A DNA stretch of 64,000 nucleotides from Yponomeuta sedellus. Taxonomy: Eukaryota; Arthropoda; Insecta; Lepidoptera; Yponomeutidae. Below are positions 49,030 through 59,892 of this stretch, piece after piece. Within the stretch, counting starts at the first letter, position 1; every line of letters begins with the position of its first letter. The translations under genes were made by a program, and so were the position numbers. The stretch spans positions 21,779,811-21,843,810 of the forward strand of contig OW203727.1 of assembly GCA_934045075.1 (NCBI GenBank), written 5' to 3'. The notes under the pieces were generated by a model. That model worked only from the letters and a program-made list of their open reading frames with translations, did not search any database and was not told where the DNA came from.

Positions 49030-50120
49030 CAGTCTCAGTCAGTAACATAATCGCAGCTTTTAAATCTCTCCCTTATCAGCGTGTAACAACGTGTTTTAGA
49101 AACAATCCGAAAAGTGAAAAAAAACTTTTTAGTATCGATTACTTACTGCTCCATTTTTGCAGAAAAGGTGTCTTCGGCTGTTCTTTTTTGTTCGGTGTAA
49201 AGTTACATGCTCCTGTACTATAACCTTCGCGGCCCTTTTTGGCCGCCCCCTAAGCAGGTTATTTCCTATCTAAGTAGGCAAAAAGGTAGAAAATGTAAGC
49301 GTGGAAACCCATTTTATATGCCAACCTAAGCGTAGCATACCGTTGAATTGAATTTTAGTTGGTTATTGAGAAGTTTTTGTATGGATGTAAGTCTTATTTC
49401 AAACTTTTTGTATGGATATGGAAGTCTTATTTCAAACTTAAGCGCGATGTAATAATGCCAAGTGTATTACTTTGTTAGGATAATTGGGTTACAAAAGTTT
49501 CAAACTGACATTTTGGTCAAAGGAGTCTGACCAGATTTCTCTCTCATTAAATAAGTGAATTAAATATTTATGTATAGTATACTCTCCATGTTACTAATGC
49601 CGCCTACTGAGTAAAGTGAAAGTGAAATAGTCTTTATTGCAAACAAATATTAAATAATGTACAATAACTGAAATAAACCGTAAAAACTAAATTTGGCAAA
49701 AAGTCTTATGCTAAGCTTAATAGTGTCACGAAATATGCTCCACTGGCAAAGCTGATTTTCAGCAAAAGTCTTTAACTTAGACTAAAGTTGGAAATATAAA
49801 ATTACAGGGTCGCTGAGCACAGAAAAAGAAGTTTTCATATTTCTTGAATACATTTTAAGTTTTATAGCTAAATTATTATTTTTGATAGTTCTAGGGTTCC
49901 TTATATGTTACGTTTAGTAGTAGACGACCTACCCACTAAGCGACGGCCCTCTTGTCGGCGTTCTAGGCCACCTTTCTGTGACTAGCTTTGTCTAGATGAT
50001 TAGAATACCAACGGAATTTGGCGTGACCTCGGAAATTCCTTTTAGGCCGAACGCAAAAGAGAATTCCATTGTGTTTTATGCACGTTGCACGTAATAATAT
50101 TTTGTAATAAACGTGTTCTT
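49030..50120. other. No gene accepted; possible LINE tail
   Basis: At 49,612-49,760 'agtgaaatagtctttattgc' and 'aaataatgtacaataactg' resemble the end of an antisense LINE tail. At 49,215-49,250 'gcggccctttttggccgccc' forms a small hairpin. The rest shows nothing. Confidence 0.4.
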
Positions 50121-50124
50121 GAGT

Positions 50125-50300
50125 GGGGACCACGACTCGGCAAACGTAGTGTAGGACGCCCTCTGATTAGGTAGGATGACGATCTGCGCGAAACTGCAGG
50201 CAGATGCTGGATGCGGCAAGCTGAAGACAGGGCGCTATGGCGCTCATTAGGGGACGGCTATGTCCAGCAGTGGACTAGTATAGCCTGTCGATGACGACGA
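50125..50300 (+). pseudogene. RTE-like LINE C-terminal tail
   Basis: Plus strand: PRLGKRSVGRPL, then RWMRQAEDRALWRSLGDGYV and QQWTS in broken frames. The DNA 'ggcaagctgaagacagggcg' and 'tatgtccagcagtggactag' is nearly the family consensus. Confidence 0.8.
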
Positions 50301-50304
50301 CGTC

Positions 50305-50778
50305 AAATTTCGTTTCGTTAAATCGTGTCGCTCTCTCGCGTTGCATATCGCGTTTCATATCGCATTTCATAAAACTACAATTCATAGTTTATTATCACAA
50401 TCCGAGCTACTTTGCATACCTAACCGAAAAGTGTACTTATTTATCTGCGGAATGATCGACTAAAGGCCGGTTTCTGAATAGATAGGTAATTTCACAAAGT
50501 GAATTCTTAAGTGACGTTCTGTCACGCTCTTTACTGGGAAATTAGACGAGACTGTACTACAATCAACTATTTACTGAAAAAAATTTCAATTCAGAAACTG
50601 GCCCTTTGTGTACAACCTATTGTCATAATAAATAATGATATGTAGCTCTATCAGGCCCCAGTGTAAATCGAATTGAAAATTAAAAATGTTTATTGAGCAG
50701 AATAAAACATAACAATGTATAAAGTAACTCTGAACCCCAAACTAAATTAAATTGTATCTTTGGGCACAGTTCTCCATT
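50305..50778. other. No gene; a shared phrase
   Basis: 'aaaggccggtttctgaatag' and 'tcacgctctttac' near 50,462-50,530 match 1.82-1.90 kb in the same orientation, an old dispersed repeat. Confidence 0.45.
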
Positions 50779-50779
50779 T

Positions 50780-50925
50780 CATCGTCATCATCGTCAGGCT
50801 TTACTAGTCCACTACTGGACATAGCCCTCCCCTAAAGAGCGCCACGTTGTGCTATCATAGGGGGTAATGCCCATAATCCCCACGCTGGGCATGCGGGTTG
50901 GGGATCGCAGTTCGGTGGAATTGTA
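50780..50925 (-). repeat. RTE-like composite, tail part
   Basis: Antisense of the 37.0-37.2 kb arrangement: 'ggacatagccctcccctaaa', 'gagcgccacgttgtgctatc' and 'ataatccccacgctgggcat'. Confidence 0.75.
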
Positions 50926-50929
50926 CTGT

Positions 50930-51420
50930 TGTTAATTGTTCTCAATTTGGGTTGAACTTAAATGTATCACAGCATAGTAATAATTGTTCCGTAATAAAAT
51001 AAAAATTAACGTGCATACAGCAAAAATTATGATATGGCTCAACTATATTTCAAACTAAATAAACCTACATATAATAAAATATTACATAGATACGAAACTT
51101 CTATAAGTTATGACATATTAAGAATTGACATAGTAAACAATGAATTATTGTAGTTTTATAAACAGGCCCTAAGACGAGCCCTAAAGCTTAGCGAGGGCTG
51201 TAGTTGGCTACTTTGATCTCCAATTGGCCGTAATTAGATCGGAGCACGTGTCAAAGTCCACCGTGCGCTCTTCCATTTTGTTCTTCGGAAGTGTTTTTGT
51301 CATGTTTACTCTGACGCTCTTTGTTTGGGTCATGGAATTAACGCCGGCATTCATTGACTTTCTAATAACATTTTCGGGTATGTATTACAAACATTACTTG
51401 ATTCAAGTAAAAGTTGCTAC
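50930..51420. other. No gene seen
   Basis: The 71-codon plus frame at 51,224 (KSTVRSSILFFGSVFVMFTL, hydrophobic) could form one membrane helix, but there is no supporting context. Confidence 0.4.
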
Positions 51421-51424
51421 AGTC

Positions 51425-51795
51425 TTTAGTCGCTTGTAGTCCCGGCTGCCTGAGTGATCTTAAACAACCACGAAGTTTAAGCAACACAGGACGCGTTCAG
51501 TGCCTGGCTGGGTAAACCGTCTACGACTGCTGCTAGTGGCATTTTCAGTGCGATTCCGTGCTTTGGTGGCGGTTAAGCAGTTGGTGGCAGCCGTCGTCGA
51601 TAGATGGCAGTCGTTAAGCCAAGTTAGAGGCCTTAGGAAGGCTTGAAAACTTGTGACAGTAAGAACAGCCACTAGTCTTGAAAGCCTCCTCCAATCCGGA
51701 CTTGGTCCTCGTGCTGAAGTACGGCTTATACATTCCTCATTGACCAGACCCGTGTCCGTCCGTGGGGGCATAATGGGTTGATGATGATGATGTTG
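51425..51795 (+). repeat. SINE-5S, type II, full length, diverged
   Basis: 'tagtcccggctgcctgagtg', 'aaccacgaagtttaagcaac', 'gcctggctgggtaaaccg', tail 'gggggcataatgggttgatg' and (ATG)n 'atgatgatgatg'. Confidence 0.85.
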
Positions 51796-51821
51796 ATAGG
51801 CGTCTAATAATAATATTGGCC

Positions 51822-52220
51822 TTTTTTTTTTGCATCTACTTAATGAGATGATTTATACAGCGTCCAGTGGTATCTTCACTCACACTAGATGGGTGAAGGG
51901 AACACTCCGACGCTGTAGTGCCTGGGACATAGTTTTATAGATGGTGTAGGCTTGCCCAGCACCTATACCACCCTGACAGCTTAGTCGGCCTAGCCCACAG
52001 GAAAGGCTAGTCAATACGTGCGGAGCCAACCAAGCCGCGGGTTTCCTCACTATGTTTTCCTTCACAGTTAGCGTGTGGTATTGCGACTACAAACTCGCAA
52101 ATGTACGTAACTTTGAAATTAAACAAAGTCATTGGTACATGCCCGCACTCGGGATCGAACCTGGGGCTCTCGTTTGCCAGTCCATGGTTCTACCCACTGA
52201 GCTACCACCGCTTCGGCGTC
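51822..52220 (-). repeat. SINE-B, full length
   Basis: Minus-strand head 'gcggtggtagctcagtgggt' near 52,212 with B box 'ggttcgatcccg', full body, tail near 51,822 at 'caaaaaaaaaggcc'. Nearly the same as the 24.7 kb copy, so the family is young. Confidence 0.9.
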
Positions 52221-52224
52221 TAAA

Positions 52225-52600
52225 GCCTATCATCATCACCACCCCTTAAGCTTTGTTTTGCCATTTAAGTTAACCTACGACCTATTCTCAGACTTGCCAA
52301 ATACGGTCATGATTTTTATCTCAATATAAGCGTGTTACTAAGCATTCAATCTCAGCTTGCGGTTGCGATGAAACGGTAACAAATCAGATAGAAAATATCT
52401 TGACCATAATTATGTAACCATAATGTGAAAGTTTAATTTTTTTGAGGGCTTATATTTCAAAAGTTAAGCTTGCACGAAATCTTCTTTGATGTCTGGCAGT
52501 CGAGGGGGTGCGGGTTTCAACTTTGCATTTTTGTTCAAAAGTCGCCTGTAACGTAGACTGACTCTACTTAGTTAAGAGCGCAGGTAAAATTAAGTAATTT
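52225..52600. other. No gene seen
   Basis: No recognizable features. Confidence 0.4.
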
Positions 52601-52604
52601 ATTA

Positions 52605-53140
52605 ATCAATACACACATTTCGTAATGTATACGCTTCTATAATAAAATTCCTGAAAATATATTAAGCTTGCCTGAAACGCTGGTTAAAATATTTGTTAAA
52701 TACACTTTGTGCCAAAAGGGCTACTATACTCGTTACATAAATGATTATTTCGATGACAGTGATGTCTGGAATTAAAGCCAGTATAATGCATGAGTTCTAT
52801 AAGAGTAAGAAAAGTTAGTCCAGTCCATCCAAAGTTTGTCTGGAAGAGATCACTTTCAGTGATAAGCCCGCCGTCTGTACTCTTAGATTAAGAAATATCT
52901 GTGTAATTTCCATTTTTATGTACAGTAAACTGTTGTCTATCTATCTATCCTTTTTTATAGTATAATTATTTAAACTCTGTTAATTAAGGACTTAGAAAGA
53001 AAAAGTGTAAGTTTGGAGTTTTTTTGTCCATATTTTCTCCAAAATGATCTAGATTTTGAAATGGACGCCTCGCTTGACTTGTAATATTCATTAAGCCGCA
53101 GCTTCTTCGCTACTTTGGATAAAACCTTTTTATTTCATTA
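52605..53140 (+). pseudogene. LINE C-terminal end and 3' UTR, interrupted
   Basis: Reads RFYNKIPENILSLPETLVKI, FVKYTLCAKRAT, like 38.4 kb. The 3' UTR stops at 'gcatgagttctat' (52,801) and resumes at 52,967 with 'atagtataattatttaaact', as the uninterrupted copy at 38.59 kb shows. Confidence 0.7.
52806..52962 (+). mobile_element. CR1-like LINE 3' tail nested in another LINE
   Basis: 'agtccatccaaagtttgtct', 'ggaagagatcactttcagtg', 'ataagcccgccgtctgtact' and a (TCTA)n end; the closest relative is 48.08-48.21 kb. Confidence 0.85.
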
Positions 53141-53157
53141 CAATTAATACAACACTA

Positions 53158-53328
53158 AAGAGCGGTGGTAGCATAGCGATAGAATGCCGTTTTCTCAATC
53201 GGGAGGCCGTGGGTTCGAATGCCGGCAAGTACCAATGACTTTGTTTTCTAAGTTATGTACATTTGTGATGTTTTAGTAGCTATACCACACATTAAACTGT
53301 AAAGGAAAACATCGTGAGGAAAACCTAG
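53158..53328 (+). repeat. SINE-B, diverged head
   Basis: 'agcggtggtagcatagcgat' (A box) and 'gtgggttcgaatgccggc' (B box), then 'caatgactttgttttctaag' and 'catcgtgaggaaaacc'. Similar in head to 7.6-7.74 kb. Confidence 0.75.
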
Positions 53329-53444
53329 TGACTGAAGTGTGGACATACCTCAGCGCTTGCTACGTACAATGGTCAGACTATGAGGAATTGTCAGGTCTAA
53401 CTAGATACAACATTAAATACGTAAATACAGTTTTAAAAGGCTAT

Positions 53445-53862
53445 ATAAAGACTAGGGGGCGAGCCCCCTGCGCGCTTACGCGCGCCAACCCCCAGCCGCT
53501 CCGAGCTGCGCTCTCCGCGGCGCTCGGCCTAGGGCCTCGCTAGACACTTATTGTAGTGAATTGTTTCATGGGAACATGTATGGTCTCGGCCTTCGGCCTC
53601 GGCCTGGACGGAGCTCGGATTTCGGCCTCGCCGCGGCGGGGTTCTTCGTGCCCGCTCCGCGGAGCTCGGCCTCCGGCCTCGCAAGTTTGTCCCTCTTTGC
53701 TCTTGCGCTGGTACTTGTGCGCCGTAACCTGAACGGTCTCGGCCTTCGGCCTCGGCCTGGACGGAGCTCGGCCTTCAGCCTCGCCGTGGCGGGGTTCCTC
53801 GTGCCCGCTTCGCGGAGCTCGGCCTCCGGCCCGTAGCTTTATATATATATATATATATATAT
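53445..53862. repeat. GC-rich block, duplicated 150-bp unit, ending in (TA)n
   Basis: Begins 'tatataaagactagggggcg' and 'agccccctgcgcgcttacgc'. Two copies of a unit with 'ggtctcggccttcggcctcg', 'gcctggacggagctcgg' and 'cgtgcccgct' lie at about 53,582-53,690 and 53,733-53,835, period about 150 bp. It ends in a (TA)n run at 53,839-53,862. Frames on both strands (91 and 113 codons) repeat with the unit and code simple Arg/Pro/Ala-rich sequence without a known domain. Confidence 0.8.
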
Positions 53863-53984
53863 ATAATAGTTTCATGACCACTAAACTACGATAACCTGTA
53901 TCTTAGTAGGAGTCAGTTCTTACCTTATAGTGCTATAACTACTGTTAACTACAATTCATAATTTATAATGCGTATTTGACGACC

Positions 53985-54060
53985 TCTGTGGCGCAACGTA
54001 GTGCTGATGCGCAGATGCCTATCATGCGAGAGGTATGTGGTTGCAATTTTTTTCTGAAAT
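53985..54060 (+). repeat. SINE-C head, decayed
   Basis: 'gacctctgtggcgcaacgta' and 'gatgcctatcatgcgagagg' match the family start; the B box and body are gone. Confidence 0.6.
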
Positions 54061-54079
54061 CGAGTCTGGAGTAACCCGC

Positions 54080-54530
54080 TTAACAAATTTGTTTGTGTGT
54101 GTGTATGTGTGTAAGTGCGAGTGTATGTAAGTGAGTGTGTGTAAGTATAAAGAGGCATTTGTGTAAAAGTCGATTGTAGCATCGCTGTTTCAGCTCCAAG
54201 CCTCGCCGAAGGGCCGACAGGATATCGAATTTTGCGGCAAGCGCCGTCCTCGACCGGATGTATAAATCCAACGCTACCCAACATAGATAACCCTTTTGTC
54301 AACATAAATTTCGGGTAAATAATCTTAGTTATTAGCAGACTGGGGCCACACGAGGAGCTATGATATGCAAGGGTTAAACATGACAGTACCTACAACGACC
54401 TTTTCCGGGGACTGGACTGGTTTTGTGGCGTAGAAAAGGTACCTAATTAACGTTGTAAAGTCAACCTGATAGTAAGTTAAAGACCGCATCTCGTGTGGTT
54501 CACAAAATTGTCCGATCTTTTTAAGGTTCC
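54080..54530. other. GT-rich run; no gene accepted
   Basis: 54,089-54,150 is an imperfect GT-rich repeat ('tttgtgtgtgtgtatgtgtg'). The 118-codon minus frame crosses it and is rejected. Confidence 0.5.
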
Positions 54531-54536
54531 GTACCT

Positions 54537-54850
54537 AGCTCAACATCGCTCGTAGCCCTGGCTGCCTGAGTAATCTTAAACGATCACGTAGGGCAACAGA
54601 GGCCGCGTTCCGTGCATGGATGGGTGACCGTCTATGACTAACTCTAGTGGCTTTTTTCCGAGCGGTTCCGTGCTTTGCAAGGTAAGTTAAGCAGTTAGTG
54701 TCGGATGCCATCGATAGGTGGCAGTCGTTAAGCCAAGTCAGAGGCCTTCGGGCGGCTTGAAAACTTCTGACTGTAAGACCAGCCACTAGTCTTGCTAGTC
54801 TCCACCGATCCGGACTTATCCCCCGTGATGGAATATGGCCTATAGGGCCC
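54537..54850 (+). repeat. SINE-5S, type II, without the tail
   Basis: 'gtagccctggctgcctgagt', 'gatcacgtagggcaacaga', 'gtgcatggatgggtgaccg' (the last identical to the 5S box C core). It ends at 'tggaatatggcctatagg'. Confidence 0.85.
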
Positions 54851-54854
54851 TTTT

Positions 54855-55530
54855 GGGAAAATCGTTTTACTAATTAAATTCTAAACTTATCAATGTCCCC
54901 GGTCTGTTAGGACGGATTCCTATATTGTACTGATATAAAATTGAACTTATCAATTCCTTCCATATCACTATGTGGGCTCTATATACTTGTACCTATATAC
55001 CAGCATGATATAATTTCTGATTGGTTGCTCACAGCTAGCAACAACAGCTTATTGTGTGAATGTATTATTACAATATTTGATATTACAACAAGCCTGTTTT
55101 TTGCTTCACAATACTTTCTTCGTCTTTTCAATTTCTAACTCTTTACATTTCTCTTTTATGTTTCAATATTTTCTTTCAAAGAAAATAACCTAAACACTTG
55201 CGCTGTCAAACAAGCAAAAATATATATCTCATGTAATTTGCTGCTATTGCTGAAATACGAAAATAAATAACATTCTTTGTAAGAGTCAAAAGGAGCGTGT
55301 AAACCTTATGAACTGAATGACATTCAGACTCCATTGAACCCTTAAATTATTTTATGCAACAAAATCCCTATACCTATTCTTAATGGAGAGTTACATATTT
55401 ATAAATACAAACAACTATTAATAGGTATCACGTCCATTGGTCCTCAAAACCACTATTACCATGATCGAGATAAGTCTGACACATTAGAATAAACGATCTG
55501 TAAAAAAAGATATGATTATTATCTATTGAT
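54855..55530. other. No gene seen
   Basis: AT-rich, no recognizable repeats. Confidence 0.4.
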
Positions 55531-55534
55531 GAAG

Positions 55535-55580
55535 CTATAGTGAACGACATAATATAGCCTGAAGAAGAAGAAGAAAAAGA
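55535..55580 (+). repeat. RTE-like LINE extreme 3' end
   Basis: 'acgacataatatagcctgaa' followed by 'gaagaagaagaaaaaga'. Only the last 45 bp remain. Confidence 0.6.
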
Positions 55581-55589
55581 GGCTAGAGT

Positions 55590-55970
55590 GAGAAGCCTTG
55601 TAGCCTAGTTAAAGCGAGTGATTGGAATCAATCACTTGAATTAAGCAAAAACAGGCGCAGTTAGGTGCTGGATTTGTGAGCGTTCCGCCACTACCTGCTA
55701 GTGGGATTTTAACCAGCGCTTCCGTGCTTTGCAAGGAATGTTAATCGTTGGTGCCAGCTGTCATGTAATGGCAGCCGTTAAGCCATTTCAGAGCCCTTAT
55801 GGGCGGTAATGACAGTTGCGGGCCTTACTTCTGAAATCAAGGCCCGCCACTGTCTTACAATTATAGTCCACCAACCCGGACTTGGCCCCCGTGGTGGAGT
55901 ATGGCCTAACCTTCCTGCAGGAAGAGACTCGAGGCCCAGCATTGGGGACGTACAAGGGTTGATATCGATC
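55590..55970 (+). repeat. SINE-5S, type I, full length
   Basis: 'gcgagtgattggaatcaatc', 'cttgaattaagcaaaaacag', 'gtgctggatttgtgagcg', tail 'gcattggggacgtacaaggg'. A partial duplication of 'gggccttacttctga' in the middle. Confidence 0.85.
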
Positions 55971-55974
55971 TCGT

Positions 55975-56120
55975 CTGAGGTATGCACACATCTCAGCACT
56001 TGGACTTGCTAATCCACAGTGGGCGTCGTGTTGTTTAATTAAGCCCATACTATCTCTCTTTGAGAGACGGCCCGTGTCATACACAGTGGGACGAACATAG
56101 GCTACATCATTATTTATTAC
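55975..56120 (+). repeat. Dispersed repeat shared with 12.3 and 31.6 kb
   Basis: 'ttgctaatccacagtgggcg', 'tttaattaagcccatactat', 'ctctctttgagagacggccc', 'cacagtgggacgaacatagg'. The last phrase resembles an RTE-type end. Confidence 0.6.
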
Positions 56121-56124
56121 TATA

Positions 56125-56700
56125 ACTGAGTTTTATCAACATAGCAAGAAGACCCGAACGAGACCTGAAAAGATCGCCACCAAACAGAAAATATTTCTCG
56201 TAAAATAAATAATCCGTCTAATGCGTGTTACATATTTAATCGCTCTCAGTCTTATAAGAGGTATATTTAATACAGTAATACAGCGCGAGCCTAAGAGCTC
56301 CATTATGGTATGAATTATTGATTGCAAATCGAGACTTAGGACTGCAGCTCTTAGTCACGTCCTATGGATGAAGTGTCACTGGTTATGATGGCCACGCACT
56401 TACGAGATATTTCTAGATTCATTTATTGACATGAGGTATTCCGTGAAAATAGGTCGCTTACGTCAAATGAATGAATGAATGATTGATTGAAAAAGTTTTA
56501 TGCAAAGTAACGCAGAAATTACGGCTTAAAAGTCAAACTAGGTGTCCAATTCAAAATCTAGATCCTTTTGGAGAAAAAATCTCCAGTTACCAAGAGGGTT
56601 TGTCTTCTATTTAATATCTTATATACTCGTAAGTTATACTTTAGTTATTTAGGTACTTAAGTTAAGTTATTTACTTATAAATATTTTATGTAAGGAATGG
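56125..56700. other. No gene; dispersed AT-rich repeat at 56.5 kb
   Basis: 'gtccaattcaaaatctagat' and 'ccttttggagaaaaaatc' (56,545-56,580) are the reverse of 53.02-53.07 kb. Nothing else is recognized. Confidence 0.45.
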
Positions 56701-56714
56701 ACTTGCTTTTGACG

Positions 56715-56955
56715 TCAAACCCTAGCCCAAGGGTGAATATGAGATCTAGGATGGACCGAGTTTGAAGAATGAAGCCTGTGTATACGCAGCTTAAAGAGGC
56801 TCAGGTTATATAAGCGTTCGGAAAACGGATGCCGGCAAATTGTTCCACAATTTGACTGTGCGCAATAGTATGGATTTCTCGGAATATCATCCAAGTGCGG
56901 ATAGTAACCCGCAGTACCTCTGGTGTTCCGATCACGCAATGGAGATGGCAATGTA
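56715..56955 (-). pseudogene. LINE C-terminal fragment
   Basis: In broken frames the minus strand gives NNLPASVFRT and YNLSLFKLRIHRLHSS, the W/N-x-L-P-x-x-V-F ... F-K-x-R-I/V-x-R end common to CR1/Jockey-type ORF2 proteins. One frameshift lies between the two parts. Confidence 0.55.
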
Positions 56956-57024
56956 CATTTGTGAAATTATAGGAGTAATAACACTCATATATGTCATACC
57001 ATTACCGATGTATCATTAATAAAA

Positions 57025-57115
57025 GATAGATAGAGAACAGTTTATTGTAAATAACAAAGAATTACAGTCATTCTCTCTCAAAGTGTAGCAAGCGATTTCA
57101 AAATCACAATGCAGT
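57025..57115 (-). mobile_element. LINE 3' tail fragment
   Basis: 'ataaaagatagatagagaac' and 'agtttattgtaaataac' are the antisense of the (TCTA)n-ended tails at 48.2 and 52.95 kb. Confidence 0.55.
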
Positions 57116-57509
57116 TTCCCGAGGGCCGCGTTTCATTAAATTAAAATTCGTAGTTTATCATGACAATTTGATGTAACTTGCGTAGCCGATTAGTGCCATT
57201 AGGCCTCGCCTGAAAATCTGCAACTAGTTGCACATTGGTGTACAAGTTACAAGCCGAGGCACAGACCTTTTTGTCTTCTTTTGTAATTTGTATGCAGTTA
57301 AATAAATGTCTGTTTAAATTGCCATTAATGCCTCTAGTATAAGTGATTGCTGTGCCTCATTTCGCTGGAAGACAAATAAATATACAGCCTTATAGCCTTA
57401 TATCTTAGACAAGTTAAAATGTTTACAAGTTATAAAATGTACGTCACTTACAGAAAACTATTTAGAAGTAATATATACATACATGAATATATAAGTAATA
57501 TATACATGA

Positions 57510-57880
57510 GGAAGCGGTGGTAGCTAAGTGGGTAGAACCATGGACTGGCAAGCGAGACCCCAGGTTCGATCCCGAGTGCGGGCATGTACCAATGACTTTG
57601 TTTAATTTCAAAGTTACGTACATTTGCGAATTTGCAGTCGCAATACCACACGCTAACTGTGAAGGAAAACATCGTGAGGAAACCCGCCGCTTGGTTGGCT
57701 CCGCACGTATTGACAAGTCTTTCCTGTGGACTAGGCCAGGATGGTATAGGTGCTGGGCAAGCCTACACCATCTATAAAACCATGTGCCAGGCACTACAGC
57801 GTCGGAGTGGTCCCTTCACCCATCTAGTGTGAGTGAAGATACCACTGGACGCTGTATAAATCATCTCATTAAGTATACAT
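57510..57880 (+). repeat. SINE-B, nearly full length
   Basis: Head 'agcggtggtagctaagtggg' with B box 'ggttcgatcccg'. The body lacks 'ccgactaagctgt' compared with 24.97 kb, otherwise near identical. Ends 'aatcatctcattaagtatac'. Confidence 0.9.
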
Positions 57881-57884
57881 ACAT

Positions 57885-58440
57885 AGCATCCTTAATAAAT
57901 AACTTTCCTTATAAATTTTAAAATTATGTCAAATATTTTCAGTTATTGTATATGCTCCATGACCCGTAATGCGCAAATAAATTTTATTTATAAAATTATG
58001 CATACTTTTTCCAATGTCATTTTTATTTTTCCGCTTTCATAAAGCAACTAATTCTTAGGCTAGTACATATGCTATGCTCAACGAAGTCTGATTTATATAC
58101 ATAATTACTATACCTACTACTGTTTTTAATCCCAAATAAATAAAATAAAATTATCAATTACTCAACCACGGCTTACAGAGCACCCAGATTCCAAACTGTA
58201 TACCTGTTGTTCCAGCCCTAAACCTAACATGGTCACCTCATTAATTTCCTTGCTTTGTACGGAACTACGGACTTGTCCACTAAGCCCCCGATGTATCTTA
58301 GTCCACTCAAAGGACCCTGCGCCGAACTACCGTCCACTTGACTTTACTCGTAAGAGTACTTCATTGGACGTCCCTGGTAAGCGTAATATATAATCTAGTG
58401 TTGGTAAGTGCAAAAGATACAAAATACTACAGCACATCGT
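57885..58440. other. No gene seen
   Basis: AT-rich, no recognizable repeats. Confidence 0.4.
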
Positions 58441-58446
58441 CGGGGA

Positions 58447-58535
58447 TAATGCAATAGCGCGTAAGTAACTAATGCAATAGCACCTAACTTATGCAATAGC
58501 GCGTAACTAACTTATGCAATTTCGCGTAAGTGCCG
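58447..58535 (+). repeat. Short tandem array, about 3.5 x 26 bp
   Basis: 'atgcaatagcgcgtaagtaa' type units follow each other at 58,447, 58,470, 58,493 and 58,516, with changes such as 'cacctaactt' and 'tttcgcgtaa'. Confidence 0.75.
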
Positions 58536-58539
58536 AAAG

Positions 58540-58930
58540 TGGTCAGTTTGTGATTTTGAACAAAGGAGACATCGTATTGATTATCATTATAAGATTCCAT
58601 TTAGCTTAGGTAATTTTTTTCGCTACAAGGGACACCTTTGAATGTAGTAGAACTTTTATAAATAATAAGAACTGGAACGACTTCAGGTGTTGGTTTATTT
58701 GTAGACAGTTATTTAATAATAAAACAGAAAAACCGGATAAAAACTGATAAGTAGGTTAAATAATCAGATCTGGTTGAAGGGTTGGGTTGTAATGATGAAA
58801 AATGAGGGAAATCGAAAAATGTGTGACGTAATTTAAATATTTGAAAATGATAGATAGAAAAAGAAATAAAAATGGTGTAAAGAGGTTTGCACCGTTACCA
58901 CCTAACTAGGCGGGAAGACGGCAGATGGTA
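58540..58930. other. No gene; dispersed repeat in reverse of 34.6 kb
   Basis: 58,785-58,895 ('tgatgaaaaatgagggaaat', 'gtgtgacgtaatttaaatat', 'tggtgtaaagaggtttgcac') is the reverse complement of 34,565-34,670. Confidence 0.55.
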
Positions 58931-58944
58931 GATGGTACAGCCCA

Positions 58945-59115
58945 ATTACAGAGTGGCGGCCGGGAACATAAGACGGTCAGTGGGCAGACCATCAGTGGCC
59001 CAATGGTCGAACAATCTCGTTGAGTCGGCGGAGGGTCCGTGAATGCGGCTGGCAAGACATCGCGAGAGATAGATTTTGGGGGGCAAGGTGCAGTTGGCGG
59101 CGCTGGGCTAAAAAT
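58945..59115 (+). pseudogene. RTE-like LINE tail, third variant
   Basis: Reads AAGNIRRSVGRPSVAQWSNN, LVESAEGP, stop, MRLARHRER. The G-R-P-x-x-x-W-x-x-x-L-V and M-R-x-A-x-x-R pattern fits the C-terminal tail, but the LGE-QQW end is frameshifted. Confidence 0.6.
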
Positions 59116-59119
59116 CGTG

Positions 59120-59180
59120 ATTAGATTAGATTAGATTTTTTTTATTGCACAATAAGCATATTTGTACAAAAGCGAGGCGT
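59120..59180 (-). mobile_element. LINE 3' tail, end only
   Basis: 'ttagattagattagattttt' plus 'tttattgcacaataagcata' is the antisense of a LINE end with a (TCTAA)n tail. Confidence 0.55.
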
Positions 59181-59520
59181 TGTGGACTGAAAGAGGATAG
59201 TAGTGACTAGAATTGAGAAAGGAATGTTGCGTTGGTTTGGACATATGGAGAAGATGAAGGAAGAAAGATTGACGAAACAATTATATGTTGCGGATGTGAG
59301 TGGAAGGGCTGGTAAGGGACATCCCAGACGGACTTACATCGACCAAATAGTGGATGTATTAGCAAAGGGAAAGATAAAAAGTACCCGAAACCGGCGTGCG
59401 TGCATGCAACGACTTATGAACGTTGATGAAGCGTAGGTGATCTGTCAGGATCGTGGCAAGTAGCAGGCCCCGGTCTCTGCCTACCCCTCTGGGATACAGG
59501 CGTGAGGTTATGTATGCATG
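59180..59520 (+). pseudogene. TRIEK-family LINE C-terminal tail, best copy
   Basis: The frame 59,203-59,436 reads MTRIEKGMLRWFGHMEKMKE, ERLTKQLYVADVSGRAGKGH, PRRTYIDQIVDVLAKGKIKS, TRNRRACMQRLMNVDEA. This is the conserved C-terminal region of a common insect non-LTR reverse transcriptase, after the RT domain. The stop replaces the next family residues, and the DNA beyond ('gatctgtcaggatcgtggca', 'ctctgcctacccctctggga') still codes the expected end in another frame. 5'-truncated; no RT motifs present. Confidence 0.8.
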
Positions 59521-59689
59521 CGTGTTTAATAGTAATGAGTATTTTCTTCCAGCTAACCTTGGGTTATGTGGATAGTAGTGCGGGTAGTGCCCGAAGAGAG
59601 TTATAGTAAATAAATTATCAATATACCGAATGGATAACATAAATACTTAGAATTCACAAATATATATATAAACTACAAAAATATACAGT

Positions 59690-59855
59690 CCGAAGTAGTG
59701 CTTATGGATTCTACTCTTAAACACGTCAACTGACTGGGCCTGGCGTATGTATAGATGCAGCGCGTTCCACAAGCGCACTGCTGTCACAGTGAAAGAATTC
59801 GCATAGCCTGCCGTGCCATGCACGGGGATGTCAATAAGGAGGTTTTTGCATGGTG
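59690..59855 (-). pseudogene. LINE C-terminal fragment
   Basis: Minus strand reads NLLIDIPVHGTAGYANSFTV, TAVRLWNALHLYIRQAQSVD, VFKSRIHKHYFG in one open frame. The F-x-V-x-A-x-R-L-W-N-x-L and V-F-K-S-R motifs equal the C terminus of the 9.6 kb and 47.7 kb LINEs, but the sequence is a different family. Confidence 0.75.
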
Positions 59856-59892
59856 ATGATGATTATTTTGTAATACGCAATGCGGTTCTATA

